Source: Stratiolaelaps scimitus (lineage: Eukaryota; Arthropoda; Arachnida; Mesostigmata; Laelapidae). Taken from it: a stretch of DNA of 64,000 nt. Shown one piece after another: positions 1-13,079 of the stretch. A program made the position numbers and the translations under genes. The notes under the pieces are model-generated. The model saw only the letters and a program-made list of their open reading frames with translations, had not been told where the DNA came from and ran no database searches. Position 1 is the stretch's first letter, and each line of letters starts with the position of its first letter. The stretch covers positions 26,963,501 through 27,027,500 of the forward strand of contig JABWDB010000001.1 of the NCBI GenBank assembly GCA_019614645.1, read 5' to 3'.

Positions 1-1194
1 GGCGGCGGTTCAGTCACTCGACTCGGTTTCGAGCGGAGCTGAATCGGGATGACTGCTCTCCCAGGCCACCGCCTCGATAGCTATAGACGCCCTCCTTCCT
101 GACGAAAGATAGACACGACGGTAGAAGCGGAGCAGCAGAAGAACGGAACACAGCCCAGAGAGAATGGAGAACAGCCTGCTCACGGCTCGCTCCGACGATA
201 CCGGGACCGGTACAGAGCTACACCGTGATGGCGGCTGTGAGTTCTCGGTTCCACCATCAGCAGCAGCAGCAGAACACTACTCTGCCGTGTTCTGTCGAGT
301 GGAGTGGTCCCCTGTCGGTGAGCGGCAGCGGTGATGGTGTCTTCGAAGCTTCGGAGCGATGAGCCATCGGACCGCTGCCGCTGCTGAGCCGGTCGCTCGG
401 TCGCTCAAGAGACGAGGCGAGACGGGACGCGATGGGACGAGAACGGACGCGGCGAACGCGGACGCTGCTCTACAGAGAAGCAGCAGCAGCCGCAGCGGAG
501 CAACCGAGCGACAAGTGCACCTCAGAGCTATACAACAACGAGACGCGCTCACACAACAGCCCACTGACGGAACGCTGGCCCGCTCCATTCTATGTCAATG
601 TGAGTGTGAGAGCGAGGCAGCGACCTGAGCGAGCAAGCGAACGACCGAGTATCTCTTCTGTTGACTCTGATGACTTGGCGAAACTCCGAGCGCCCTGGGG
701 CCTCACGTTCCGCCAGACTTCGCGGACTGGTAAAGGCTGATAGCACCGCCGCTGGTGGTGGTGGTCGCGGCGCCGTCGCCGCCGCTGCCGCCGCCTCCGC
801 CATGACAGTCCACCGAGAGAGAACATAAAGAGAGTAGGAGGGTGGTTGGGAGACGGCAGCATCAGTAGCAGGAATAAGGAGTGAACGCACTTGTTGTATC
901 TCGGCCGGCGACGTTCGAGAACCTTCCCCTCGGACAAATCTCAGCCGTTCGTTAGCTGCCGCGCTGTGTGTAGCCGAGCGCGAGGGAGCGACTCAGTCGC
1001 CCGGCTGCTGGCAGCCGCCGAGCGCCCGTCGAGCAAACGCCTCGATTCTACCACTACGACTACAACAGACTCAGGCACACACGCAGACACAGACTTCCCA
1101 AGCAACACACTTATCATCATCATATAGCCTCCTTTGCGGGTGGCGTCTACGCTCCGTTTCGCATCGCTGCCAGCCAACAGGTGCGCTCTTGCAG
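1..1194 (+). promoter_or_regulatory. GC-rich promoter / untranslated first exon candidate
   Basis: The segment is GC-rich, rich in CpG and CAG/CGG triplets, and ends in a consensus donor (TTGCAG before GTGAGA); a second donor-like site (AACAG before GTGCGC) lies 14 bases upstream. All open frames in it are arginine/serine/alanine-rich by-products of the triplet composition, and none has a recognisable domain. The most economical reading is a 5' untranslated exon whose transcript continues to the right. The true start is not visible because the window begins inside the block. The strand is inferred from the donor only. Confidence 0.4.
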
Positions 1195-1481
1195 GTGAGA
1201 CAGCTTCCCTCGTTCTCGCTCGAGCTTTGTAATATACATATAATAATAATAATAAGGTATTTATTCAAGTTCCCGTCAGGATCATCATCATACTCGCCGA
1301 TATCATCATCATCATCATCATCATCATCGGGGCCACCCAAAACCATCTAATCAGCACCTATTACAGTACATTGTGGAGACTCCGAGGAAGCCCGTGGAGT
1401 GTAAAAGAGAGAGAACTACATGCGCGTTTAGACGACACACAAGCGTCTAGTAGGTTATGCGTCTAGTAGTAGGCCTGAAGC

Positions 1482-1533
<52 letters not shown>

Positions 1534-1774
1534 GATCTCTATAGTGGGAGTCTAATTACGAAAGGTGATAATTGTACTAAGTGTGAATACATAGCGTAGC
1601 AGAGTCTAGAGGGATTTGCTTCTGGCATCGTCGATGATGCTCTGAATGAACGGCCAATCACGGCTCATTGATTAGGTTAGTGACAAACTCACGGCGAGAT
1701 TTTCGAGAGATTTTGCGAGACCGTAGAATAGCATTCGGTTTTTTTGTAGATACGGGTACTCTTTTAGATCGGTG
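1195..1774. other. Intergenic or intronic stretch with simple repeats
   Basis: No gene is seen. The stretch holds an (ATC)n run around 1303-1328 and a (TA)n run (1483-1530). The sequence becomes AT-richer between the two GC-rich blocks and would fit intron DNA following the donor at 1195. Confidence 0.5.
1483..1530. repeat. (TA)n microsatellite
   Basis: About 24 uninterrupted TA units. Confidence 0.95.
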
Positions 1775-2428
1775 CTACCGCCTCTTTGCAGCCCAGCTGG
1801 TAAACGAAAAACTTGCTGTGCACCGGCCATCACCTGAAACTCGGTGTAGCCGTTGTTGTTGCTCGTAAAGTCTGAACATGCTAGCCGTTGGCTGGACACC
1901 TCTTCTGCTCGACCGGTAGCTGCTAGATTCAACCCTCGAGTCGAGTGACCCAGTCGACTTGCGTTCGCAGCAGCAGCAGAAACACATCGGCGTCGGGCAC
2001 TCCACTTCGGCTTGCGCTCGCTCGGCCAGCGTCAAGCGAGCAAGCCGAAGTTCCCCGGTGTCAAAGCGAATATTAATGCGAGCCACAGACGCATGCGTCG
2101 GACCGACGACGTGCTTGCGAGTCCCACGCAATACGAGCTCAATGGCTCCTAACAGCAGCAGCAGCAGCAGCAACACAAAGAGAAGCGGCCATGCCGGCCA
2201 TGGTCGACCACGCCGCCCGACCACGTCGCCAGCACCGGCGGGACGCGAGCGAGTTGGCGAGTTGTCCGGAGAACTACAACTCAGAGCCAACTCAGAGCGA
2301 TGACGACGAGTCATGATGCCTGGGCCAGCTGAAATCTGCGACAGGCGGCCGATATAGCGTGGTTGTATCGTGCTAGTTTCGCTAGCGTCACAAGCTACCG
2401 TCAAGACTACAAATATATGTACATGCAT
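1775..2428 (-). CDS. Possible membrane-anchored protein reading frame (unidentified)
   Basis: A 217-codon frame opens with a true ATG. It encodes an arginine/serine/proline-rich N-terminal half, then a leucine run of about 20 residues near residues 83-102 preceded by Trp-Pro-Ala-Trp-Pro, then a more ordinary segment rich in R, L, A and E, and a C-terminal tail with Cys and Gln runs. This layout resembles a type II membrane protein. However, the leucine, cysteine and glutamine runs are encoded by CTG, TGC and CAG triplet runs, and the opposite strand is also open over 114 codons. It may equally be a repeat-generated open frame inside a promoter block. No family is recognised. Confidence 0.2.
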   Translation of the reverse strand: MHVHIFVVLTVACDASETSTIQPRYIGRLSQISAGPGIMTRRHRSELALSCSSPDNSPTRSRPAGAGDVVGRRGRPWPAWPLLFVLLLLLLLLGAIELVLRGTRKHVVGPTHASVARINIRFDTGELRLARLTLAERAQAEVECPTPMCFCCCCERKSTGSLDSRVESSSYRSSRRGVQPTASMFRLYEQQQRLHRVSGDGRCTASFSFTSWAAKRR

Positions 2429-2922
2429 CTATCCATCATGCATCGATCTATCTGTTGCAGGCAGTAGCAGGCGTAGCAGTGGTATTCGTATTATTGTAGC
2501 AACAATAACAACCACAACAACAACAGCAACAATAGGTGAGCTACGTAATCTACTGTGGTCTTGCATGGTCTCTTTCCTGTCACTTTGCCCGCATAGCGAA
2601 AACAACTGCGAACCACGATCGCTGCTGCAGTTCGCCACTGCAGGTGCTGTCGTCCACGTTGTATTATCGTAGCAGCAGCAGCAGCAGCAGCCGCTTCAGC
2701 GTGCTGCGTTGCGTCGAAACCGAGTCGGCTAGCGGGGACAACAAGTTACGCTGCTGCTGCCCAAGGATCGTCGACGGTTTTTCTTCTTCATCCTCGTGTC
2801 CAGATGACGCCGACGATGAAAGACGACCTCTCGTTGTTGCGCAGCTCGGCCCCGCTGCCGCCACGACTATAGTACTACTTCCCACAAACGCCCAGATACA
2901 CACAACCGTTAACGTGTGTCTC

Positions 2923-2954
<32 letters not shown>

Positions 2955-4197
2955 CGATTCCAGTAGGTACATCATGCTGCTGCCACCACGGCCGCCGCCG
3001 CCGCCGCACCACAGCGGCCTGCTTGGCTGTGCCATTGCTTGACTCTCATTCCGTCATACCTTGAGGCAACAGCAACGATCGGCCGGTAACGAGAATGCAC
3101 GGCAATACACGTACGGCCACGCAGGAGACACGACGAGCAGCGACGCATGGAGCGAACCGGCGGGAATTCCGGTCGTCGCCTCGAGACTTCCAAGTACGCA
3201 AGAAGCAGACCCGATGATGCCGCCGTGGCTGATGCCGCCGCGGCCGCCGCCGCCGCCGATCATGTAGAAGCCATGAAGAGCCTTCCGCCAGGGGGACGTC
3301 GGATGGACGAACCGCGATGATCGTCGACGCAAGAGCTCTGGCGCAAGCCGCTGGTCTTCGAATGGACCGACGGCACCATCAGGCCCCAAGCAACGAGACG
3401 ACCAAGCGACTTGTTGATGTCGTTGTTGTTGTTGCTGCTGCTGCTGCTGTTGGCTTGATAAAAGCGAAAGTGATGAAACTCGGTCAAAAATTGTCGCTCT
3501 ATCTTCGCCTTGTGCCGGCTCGCAATGGGATGGCGGACGGCATTTCGTGCATCTATCTATATCTATAATATATATATCTATATAGTAGCGGATCCGTCCG
3601 TGAGCATCTCTCCAGACATGTGTTCGATTTGGGGTTTCACTCTTGGTGCTGTTGGCGGTGCTGTTGCAATGTCTAGCGATGTTGGAAGGCAGGCCGGACG
3701 CGACCGGACGAAACCGAATCAAGTACAACAGCGGACGAAGCCCCGATCAACAATGCGACGAGCAATCGGATATCACAGGCGAATGGGGGAAAATAAGCAT
3801 CACTGTTTCTTCGTCATCGCTATCAGATCCGTGGCAAGTCCGAGGCAAGCCTGGGCTCGACCGATACCGTGCGCCGACCAATACCCCTTGTTCATGATAC
3901 CTCTTGCCATCGTCTTCTAACCAAATCACTCCCTGATACATACACCCTTGAGCGTTGGGCTCTTCGCCGGCACCGGCACGGCGACGTGGAGCAGTCTCCC
4001 GTTTGCCGGAATAGCCGTTCGGTCGGCCGAGGCCATATGAGCGTTATCGATTGCTGGAATGCCCCCAAAACGACGATGTCGAATCTATGGCTGTTTTACT
4101 AGAAGAAGAAATTGCTGGACGCAAACATTATCGCCGCCATCATCAGCAGCGGCAGCAGCAAAACTGGGGATCTTTGATCTGTTCGATTTGTTTGTGA

Positions 4198-4228
<31 letters not shown>

Positions 4229-5119
4229 CCCCGATCGATCCGAGTCTATGTGTACAATAGACATAGTAGCTGTGATGGTGACGCTAGTGGGTGGGTCGTC
4301 GGCACTTTGTCAGCGCTGTTGCTGCTGCTGCTGTAAACTTTATGGCGCTCTCGAGAGGGCTCAAGAACCAACAGGATAATCTCAGAGATGCACAAGCAGC
4401 AGCGCCAGCAATCGCTGCGGTGCTGCCGCCGCCTCTGTCGCCAGCAGGTGAGAATCGACAGGGATACCAGAACACGAAACTGTCTCTAGCGACAGCGCTT
4501 GACGCTGAGTACACACACGCTCTCTCGACTCTAACCACCAACCAGTGACTAGGGACTGCATGCCATCCAACTGTATGTATACAAGGTACGGAGTCGATGG
4601 CCATTTACCCGGACGAGTAAAAGACAGCTTTATCAATAGATATATATATATATATATATGCGTCCCTGTCGCCTTTGAATCATCTGTGATCTCGGACAGA
4701 GGAAAGTTGGTAGTTGTAAGCAGGCTAGCTGCTACTACTGCTACTGCCGTTACCTCTGTGGCTCGAGGAAACTCTTCGGTCGTCTCTAACAGGCTAGCCA
4801 CCTACGCACGATATCCTCTTATTCTAGGCGAAAGTAGAAGTGCCGTGTCTACTAACCTAGGTGAGACGAGATGACGTCGAAAGGACAGAACCAACAGTGG
4901 CGGTAGCCGCCACCGCCGCCGCCGCAGCAGAAGCAGGAGCAATCGCTTACTCGGCGATACTCCACCAGTCGACGGAGCGAGGAAGCCAACGAGTAGGCTA
5001 ACGTCGAGCAGACGTGAACTGAGACCGCTCCCGAGCGTACGTACGAATCCTCGGCTACTCCACTAAGAGCAGCGTCTCTCTCCATTACCACCACCGCCGC
5101 CGCCGTCTCGGCCACCACC

Positions 5120-5151
<32 letters not shown>

Positions 5152-5237
5152 AACGAGCTTATCCATCAGAGCACCATGCATCGGACGTTGCCGGACTGTG
5201 GCGGCGGCGGCAGCCCTCTTCTAGTTTAGTTTGAGAA
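2429..5237. other. GC-rich block of triplet repeats with splice donors, no secure gene
   Basis: The block contains (CAG)n at about 2671-2692, short TA and TG runs near 2925-2954, a GTT/CTG run at 3418-3452, (GA)n at 4198-4222, (TA)n at about 4641-4661 and (GAC)n at 5120-5151. + strand donor consensus occurs after 2535 (AATAG, GTGAGC), 4447 (CAGCAG, GTGAGA) and 4860 (CCTAG, GTGAGA). Long frames here (for example 3054-3728 on the - strand, 224 codons) carry polyglutamine and polyglycine from the repeats and are open on both strands, so I do not call them genes. Alternative untranslated exons are the best guess. Confidence 0.45.
5120..5151. repeat. (GAC)n trinucleotide repeat
   Basis: About ten GAC units. 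They read as polyaspartate, polyvaline or polyarginine depending on strand and frame. Confidence 0.9.
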
Positions 5238-5429
5238 ATGTGCCTAGCCGGGAATCTCCAGGAGCGGCCTCTCTTACAGAAGCTTCTGCTCATGGCTCAC
5301 CGAGAGCTGTGTGGGAGAGCAGTCGAGTATTTACGCTTGGATATCGAGTTTCCCCTTTGTAGAGGGAGCCTACGAGCCCTCGAGACGGAGGCGGCGACGG
5401 CCGTAGCAGCAGAAGCAAGCAGGGTACAG
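5238..5429 (+). CDS. Candidate first coding exon (unidentified)
   Basis: ATG at 5238 opens exactly 64 codons that end at a donor consensus (GTACAG before GTAATA), giving a phase-0 exon. The peptide starts MCLAGNLQERP, contains a leucine/arginine-rich helix-like stretch and ends in an alanine/glutamate-rich segment. No signal peptide, transmembrane segment or known domain is visible. The opposite strand is also open over this interval (133 codons), so coding status rests only on the ATG, the intact frame and the donor. No downstream partner exon was found. Confidence 0.25.
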
Positions 5430-7535
5430 GTAATACGTAGACTACGGCTGGCAGATTTACCGGCACGGCATACGACTCAACGGTGATGGGTGGAACAACG
5501 ACGTCGGCGGTGTTGAGGATGTCGACAACGAACGGCACATGGTCTCCCATCAACTCTCCCAGCGCTCTCAGCTGGACTCGGTGGACACCAGTCGGATATC
5601 CACTACGGCCGCTGCCGCTGTTGTCGTTTGTATAGCTGCTGCTTCTGCTAAGGGCAGCCTTATTGTACATATACTCTCTGGTGTTATACACTGGCTCTTA
5701 TTCTCTTAGTTACTTCTATTACTACTGCTGCTGGTATATACTCGTGCGACGATCGTTGTGGTTCAGTGGCCGTCTCCGACTGTAGTGATGGCAATGATGA
5801 TGATAATGGTAGACCCGTCCTTTAGTGTGTCGCAGTCGTAGGCAATTGGGCATTAGTAAGGGCCCTGCGGGAGCGAGCGCGCATGCGGCGCCAAATCAGC
5901 AGCACTCGACCGAGTACCATCAATGCCGACCGCTAGGCAGGTAGACAGACAGGCCAGCAATGATACAAACGAACGCGATATCAACCAGCCAAAGCAATAG
6001 CAGCAGCTGAGTGCAATAGCAGCTCAAAAGGGACGAAGAGGCAGACAGGTGGCAAAAACAGATATTACTACGTACATAGATACACATGCATACAGATGAG
6101 ACAAGCGGGCGAAGATGCCGTACACGCAACAATGGTCAACTTGTAGAAGGCTAACTCTCCGTCTATCAAGACTGTACTTGTCGCTGTGTGTATGGGGCAA
6201 TGGCAAAATCGGACACGATGAATAACAGCCACGAGAAGCGAAGAGCAGCAGCAGCAGCCGCAGCAAAAATGGAAGAACGTGAACAAGGCAAACGATCGCG
6301 GAGCCAACGTCAGCAACAGCAGCAGCAGCAGCCACTCTTCAACACACACAGCCAAAGGATTGGCAGCAACGGAGCTGTCTCAATGCCCGTTGCTGTCAGA
6401 CGGAGGGACGGACAGACGGTCGGACAGCAGCTGCAGTGGTGGTAGCTGGCACCGGTAGCGCTTTTGCCTATGGCCGTGTCGCTTGTTGAGAGTGACGCTC
6501 GATGCAGCGTTAGGCCGAGGCAAGCCAAAGCAAACGAGCAGCCCGAACGAAACGGCCATCGCAGATTCTCACGCAGAACTCAAACGAACGCAAAAGGGGG
6601 CCGCTGGCGCCGCCAAGTTGCGGTACCAACGTGCCGTGGCGGCGGCGGCCGCGGCGGCGGCCTGCCTGCCTCGGATACGACCACGACGATGTCGACATCG
6701 ACGGGTCTCGGCCCCCCGGCTGAGCCAGCCTGGCTTCTTCTTCTTCCTTGCTCATGAGCACCAACCGCGAGAAAGCGAATGGACGAACGAGAGAAGCAAG
6801 CCAGCTGTGTATCTTGAGCGCTTGTCAATGTGCCTAGCGGCGGCGGCGGCGGCGGCGGTGGCACCATCACCACCACCACCACTAACGCACACAAAGAGAA
6901 AAATAGAGAGAAAGAGAGAGAATGTGCTCTGCTGCGTTGACTGGGCCCTACGTTATCTGCCTGGCTGTCTGTTGATGAGTGTCTATGTGTGCGTGCGTCT
7001 GAATCTGTGCGTAGCGTGTATGAGGAGCGAGTGTCAGAGTGGGCTCGTTCGCCGTGTGCATGGTCGAGCTGGGGCTTGCCACCGCCGCCGCCGCTGCTGC
7101 TGCTGGTGTCGGCGGTGGCGGCAGCGGCTACGTTGCTGGACGCTGCTGGAGCTACAGCCCCGAGCTAAGATTGTTGCCGTCGAGCGCCGCCAAAGAGCTG
7201 AGCAAGCCGCCGCCGCCGCCGCCGCGGCCGCCGAAGGAAGAGTCGGTTCGTTCGACGGTACCCACCGGCGCAGATCTGCTCAGTTCTTTGGCGCCGCTGC
7301 TACAGCTGCTGCTGCTGCTGTTACTCGTCGGCGTCAGCAGTGTAGCGAACGTAGTGTGTGTGTGCGCCGTCGAGAAGAAGGCAGGCGTTGCAGATGAGGA
7401 GGCGAAGAAGAAGAAGAAGAAGTTGCCAAGAATTTGGGTCATGGCAGCCGGAGCTCGAAAGGGGGTCAGCCGCGGCTCGGCCACCGGGGCCCGTTTCTCT
7501 TCTCGTTTCTCTGACCGCTGCCGCAGTACTCGTGC

Positions 7536-7567
<32 letters not shown>

Positions 7568-8100
7568 CTGGTGCTGCAGGATGGTGCCGTTGTTGTTGCA
7601 GCAGCAGCAGCTATACTTCAGCCCGTCCATCGACAGCGCATAGCGAGCGACGTATGACTACGAAGGCGACTGGCTTGGTTTCCGAGGGAGACAGCGAAGG
7701 CTGCAATCATGGTCTTGCTGCTGCTGCTGCTGCTGGATAGTGTTGTGCTAGCAAGAAAACACCATCGAGAAGACAAGCAGCGTCGAGACAACAAACGACC
7801 AAGACCCGAGGAATGAAACGAGCATCCAGTTCAATCCAATCCAGGCAAGGCAAGGCAACATCGGGGAGAACGAAACGCCACGGGCGGACGTCGCGGTAGG
7901 GCAGAGCAGAGCAGCATCATCATCATCATCATCGCCGTCATCAGGAACAGCAATGGTAGTACATGGGCTGGCGCGTACGGATTACAGCCATGGAGTGACG
8001 CAGCAGCAGCAGCAACAACAGCTGGTTACACAGGCTATATGGCGGAAAGCTGGCGGCGACCAGGAGCTGTAGTTTGAAAACCAGCTGCAAAAGTGGAGAG
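5430..8100. other. GC-rich triplet-repeat block, no secure gene
   Basis: The frames here are dominated by alanine, glycine, proline, glutamine and leucine homopolymers made by GCC, CGG, CAG and CTG runs. The largest, 7039-7740 on the + strand (233 codons), contains Ala, Pro, Leu, Lys and Ser runs and no globular stretch. An (ATC)n run lies at about 7916-7934. The block would suit a promoter or untranslated exon; I see no domain, tRNA or mobile element. Confidence 0.45.
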
Positions 8101-9500
8101 CAGTCACCAAGCCCAGCGCTCTGTCGGCTTGACCGCCCTAACGAAGCATAGACAACAAACTGCACTTTCAATGGGCTGGATATATGATGAATGTATAATA
8201 ATACCAGGCTGGCAAGCTGATAGCGATTCCAGGCGAGCTAATTGCACGCGCGCTCGCAAGCGAGACGAGATTCGACCAGTATTGGACGACAATCCTAGGG
8301 GATTGACGCGAACTTTGGGCTCGAATTGCACGAGCGAATAATATCGTGAACGCCTAGCAGAGAAATGTCGGGAAAAGAATCGAACGCCGAACGCCGAATC
8401 CACGCTCGCACGGTCTCGAGGGAACACATCGATATATCGGCGTAACACTTGTAGAACACATAGGTATTATGCGTATGCTTATTTCTCGTGTGCGCATGAG
8501 CAATACGCAACAGGGGTTGCGAAATCTGCAGCAACAGGTGGTTGGGGGGTGATGGATTCCGGTACAGGCAGAGGGCATTGTTAGAAACTGCAGGGAAATG
8601 GGTCGCCCTCGTGATTGGGCCCCTCAGATATTTGCTGCATATAGAGCATGATTCTGTGAACGAGGCGAACTGCTCAGCACGAGAGTTCGCCATCAGAAGT
8701 GGCAGGTTGCTTAAACAGTCGAACTGCAAAACTCCCACACCGGCACAACGCCCCACACTCCTGTTCTCACTGTACGAGTACTCACCGATTTGGCGCTGAC
8801 GCCAGCTGAAGTTAGCACCACTGCCGTTGAGGTTGAGGAATACAACAATCAAGCCGGAAGGAATACAGGAAATCGATCGATAGGTCTACACAGCCGCAGT
8901 CCAGAAGTGGGAACAGCGTCATGCACAAACAACAACGACGAACACACACACACACAAACCGTGGTCACATGGGCAACACACAAACACTGGGCAAACACGT
9001 CGCGTGTGATCATATTTGCAGGTTGTAGCTGGACGACTGTGTGAGTTTCCGCTCTGTTGGGACTGTTGCAGATAGACTGGGGGGGTATGGTTCAACACAT
9101 TTGCAGATTTAGCACACTCATCCCATTCCACGACCTCATCCGTTGAATCTCAAGCTAGAGTTACCATGGTCTGCCGCGTGTATCCCGACAGCTTCCATCT
9201 GTCAACTCTGACCCGAATGACAGTGTTCCTAGTGTGCCTCGTGATGAACTATGGTGACGGCAGTGATGGCGCTCGTGAAGCTGGCCAGGAATAAATTGTT
9301 GGGGTGTAGAGACAGAGATTACGAGCACGAGAGCGCGGCTGTACGCACCGTGCTCTATATCGCATACAGCCGAACGACACTTGTGACCCTAAGCACTGTG
9401 GATTCAACACAGACACTAACTTCGCACGATCTCACGCATTCTTCCTAGTCGACCTAGTCTATCCTGCTATAAGCATGAACACGGGGACCAGCCGTCACTC
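8101..9500. other. Moderately AT-rich stretch, no secure gene
   Basis: A 185-codon frame on the - strand (8295-8852) is not protein-like and starts with TTG. On the - strand, a donor-like site (AAATCG before GTGAGT) lies near 8786, preceded by acceptor-like pyrimidine tracts, so a very short exon around 8786-8821 is possible but unsupported. A (CA)n run lies near 8943. Confidence 0.4.
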
Positions 9501-10830
9501 CACAGCGATAGGGAAGTCGACTGGACGCAGGCAAGTTGCTTCGACCATGGTCGCTCTGTCTATTCTGCTCGTTGTGGCAAGCAAACTGCTATGCAGGGGT
9601 GAAACGTAACGGCAGTAGTTGGAGCAGCAGGAGCAGCAGCAGCTACAGCTGCAGCAACAGCAGTGCTACCTCTACTACTAGTGCTACTGGTACGACTCCA
9701 GTCTGTCGTGTCGTGTTCCAACACTCCCGCGTTTGGCTTCGAGCGTTCGTCCGCTCGTTCGACGAGATGGACTCCCAGAGAGGACCGTCTCTCCCGGCAC
9801 CAATACCACCTCATACTCTTCGCTCGCTGAGCTGTGTAGCCGAACCAGACCAGTAGCGCGGTTGCTCGCCGCCGCTCTGGAGCAGGAGCACTCGCAGCAG
9901 CAGCAGCGGCAGCCGCTGCTGCTGCCACCGGCGCCGCCGCCGCCGCCGTCTCCGCACCGCAGCAGCAGCAGTCGCTGTGTATCCGGGCGCATGCGCCGTC
10001 GACCGAGAACCGTCAGTCAGTCAGTCTGACCGACCCACCAGAGCACCGGAGACGCCGGCACAGAGGCAGAGCAATGGAGACGGCGGCAGCTGAGCGAGCT
10101 AGCGAACGACGATACGAGTGAGTGAGTGATACAACGGAGACGACGTGCAGCAGCGGCAGGGAGACCACCGACTGGTGGCACCCACCCGCTGCGGCCGCTG
10201 CTGCTGCTGATAGTGGAGCTGGTGGTGGTGGTGGTTGCCGGTGCAACCACCATACCCACACACGGACACATAACGCAGGAATGGGTCGAGTGGTATTAGT
10301 CGTTGTAGCTGTAGCCGTAGTGGTGGTGGTAGTTGTGGCTGTAGAAGTGAGCGCTATACTAGGGTGGGTAGCGGTGCTCGACGCTGGGCCAGTGCGCGAC
10401 CAGCAGTGCGGGACAGGAGTGGAGCACCAGCGTTGATCGGAGCTTCTCTAAGTCATGCTGCGCTACTCCGAGCGCTCGGACTGTTCTGGCTGCTCTGTTC
10501 GGCGGAGCGTTCTGGCTGGCCCTCGAGAATGTCGCCTGGCACGGCGCCGACGGAGACGGTGATGTCGGCCTGCCGCCCTGGTGGGTGATCCGGGCTGGCG
10601 TGTAACGCCTCCTCGCCCACTCTCGACCAACCCGATTCGAGGAGTAAGCGCCGATCCGAGATTGACTCCGGGACGCTCCGAGAGGGTCCGGCCTCTTGGC
10701 CTCGCCGCTACACATTAGCATATCTCTGAGACGAGAAACAGAGTGGAGTGGGTGTGCTAGCAGCAGCGGAGAGTCGGAGAAACAAGCTGGTACCAGCAGC
10801 AGCAGAACCAGCAGAACCAGCAGAGAATAG
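9501..10830 (+). promoter_or_regulatory. GC-rich block ending in a splice donor (alternative first exon candidate)
   Basis: CAG- and GCC-rich DNA ends with repeated AGAACCAGC units and the donor GAATAG before GTACGTACGT. ORFs inside are low complexity. It resembles the other GC-rich blocks and may be another untranslated first exon transcribed rightward. The initiation site cannot be fixed from sequence. Confidence 0.35.
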
Positions 10831-13079
10831 GTACGTACGTCAGTAGGTAGAGTACGTTATCGCCACCGGTGGTGGTCTTCAGCAGTAGCGGCCACCGGAG
10901 AGGAGGAGAAGAAGGACAAAGGAAATCACAATCTCAAAGGGACAACGCGAACCGACTGACGAACGCAAGGAAAAAAACGAACAAACAACTAACACAGAGA
11001 CAGCCCGAGCGGACCGAGCGAGTTCGTCGGATTCGTCATCTCTGTACTACTGCTACTACTGATCATACTGTTGCGGGTATTCCGCTGCTGAAACCGCCGT
11101 CTGCAGCGATAAACAAAACCAGTCAGCCGCTGGCTCATCCGGAACGTGAATGGGACTTCCTCGACGAACGACGACTACACCACCACCACGACTCTCGTTC
11201 GCTCTGACTGTCGTCTCTCCAGCTCTAACGTCATCGGCAATACCGACTCGTCGCGTGGTCTGTGTTCGCACGACGATGTGTGTCAGTGAGCGGTGACAAG
11301 GTAGGCGTCGCAGCAGAACGTCTCGGGCACAAAAGGGCTACTCGTCGACCAAAAGTCAGCAGACAGCCAACTCGATTTTGCCGACATTCGCGGTAAATAA
11401 CGTCAACTTCGTCACCACCCTGTCGCTGTGTGCTCCGCTTGGAAAAAGGGGTCTCCGAAAGTCGAAGCACACGCAGCCTTACCGACACACATAGCCAGCC
11501 ACCATAAAGAACACAGAAATACGAAGCATAGAAGGAAACTAGTGTCTGCTCCAACAAACTCGAGGCAGAACAGGGCCCGGCATAAGAGAGCCGGTTAGCA
11601 AGCAGACAGTATGACGATGATAAGAGATTCGGCTGCAGCCCGCAACGGTCGGCTCGAAACGGAAAAAACATACAGTGGCAATTGAGAACGAGCGACCCAC
11701 GACGACCAGCGGCAGCAGACCGCGAAACGGCAATGTAATATATATATATATATACATTCGTATACACGTACTACTGCGGCAGATCGGATAAGCGGCTGAA
11801 GAAGTAGAGCAGTCCCTCAAGTCTTCGTCGCCTGGGGCTCCAAAACAGCTCCCGGGAGTATCGGATGTGTGTTTGGCGCTGATGGCGACGCGTCTGGATG
11901 GAGTCACTTCCGTATCACCACATCGCATTACCGTATGGCCGATGCGCACAGCCGATGATGCGACGCGAAGCTATACGCATCTTCTCGATCCATCCTCCCC
12001 AGTACCCCCCACCCCCAGCCCCCCGACCCCCTCGGCCGCCCGATATTCGAGGCGTTCTTTTTTTCCCACCTTACTCGCACTAACCGCTCATATCCGAGCG
12101 GTACACGTGCTTACGATGGCGAGCTGACTACGCGTACCCTTGGAAATGCGAACCAGCTTCTTCTCGTCGCTTATTGGAACCGTATCAGGGAGGTGATGCC
12201 GAGGAGTTTTGTTGAGGAGGATTTCCTCTCGTCGTCGAATTTCGAAACCGTGTGAAGTCGTCGTCGTCGTCGGCTCCGCGACCCCCTCCCACTTGCTGTC
12301 GGCTTGCCCCTCCGAAGCTGTGCTAGCTAGATAGCAGTCGCAATAGCGGCAATTGTAGTCGCGGCCGTCTAGTGGTAGTTGTCGTTGTCGCCGATCGTTG
12401 TACTTCGTAGGTCCAAAAACCCGTTCGTAGCCGTGACAGCAGTTTCGTCGGAGAGCTTACGATGGTTACCCAACACGGCAAATGACGCACGAACCCTGCT
12501 CACAGCCACACGGCTATATGCAGAACGTGTTGGACTTCGTGTGTGTGTGTGTGAGTGCAATGGCTGTAAGCTGGTCTTTTCGCGACCGGGCTTGAACCCT
12601 GCGGCTGGAAGGTCTCCAACAGCACGATGCCTGCTGTTGACGACGAGGCAAGGCAGCAAGCCCAACCGACGCTGCTGGCTCTAGCAACGATCAGCATCGC
12701 CACAGAGACAGCAGCGGCAGCAGCCGTTCCACAACAACAAAGCTTGCGACACCTCCGTCTGGTTGGTCCCGTCCCGTCTGACGGCCCGAGTCGCGAGCCC
12801 TGAGCCCCAAGACCCTGTGCGCTGCGGCGCATCAGCCACTCGGGTCTGCCGTCGCTGCGGCTGCCAGCGGCACACGATTCGCACAAGGGTCTCTTAAGTC
12901 ACCGTTGCCTGTCTCATCAGCCCCCAGAGCTGGCACTACCCGACGATGGAGGGACGGCACCAGGGCGAACGGTACAAAGAAAGAGCGCAAAGCAAAGATG
13001 AAGAAGAAGAAGAAGACGACAACGACGACGACAACGATGAAGAAGGCGATTTTGCATTTGTGCCGCCCAGCTGCTGCAG
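10831..13079. other. Mixed stretch without a recognised gene
   Basis: Short repeats include (TA)n near 11737-11755 and (GT)n near 12538-12553. A 178-codon frame (11231-11767, -) and a 243-codon frame (12832-13563, -) are open, but their products are compositionally odd (polyvaline and polyphenylalanine from GAC and GAA runs) and I do not accept them as genes. Confidence 0.4.

Noticed and set aside
3054..3728. 224-codon - strand frame with polyglutamine and glycine runs
   Set aside because: It starts at TTG, its runs come from triplet repeats, and the + strand is also open; no domain.
7039..7740. 233-codon + frame with Ala, Pro, Leu and Lys runs
   Set aside because: Almost entirely repeat-encoded; no ordinary protein segment.
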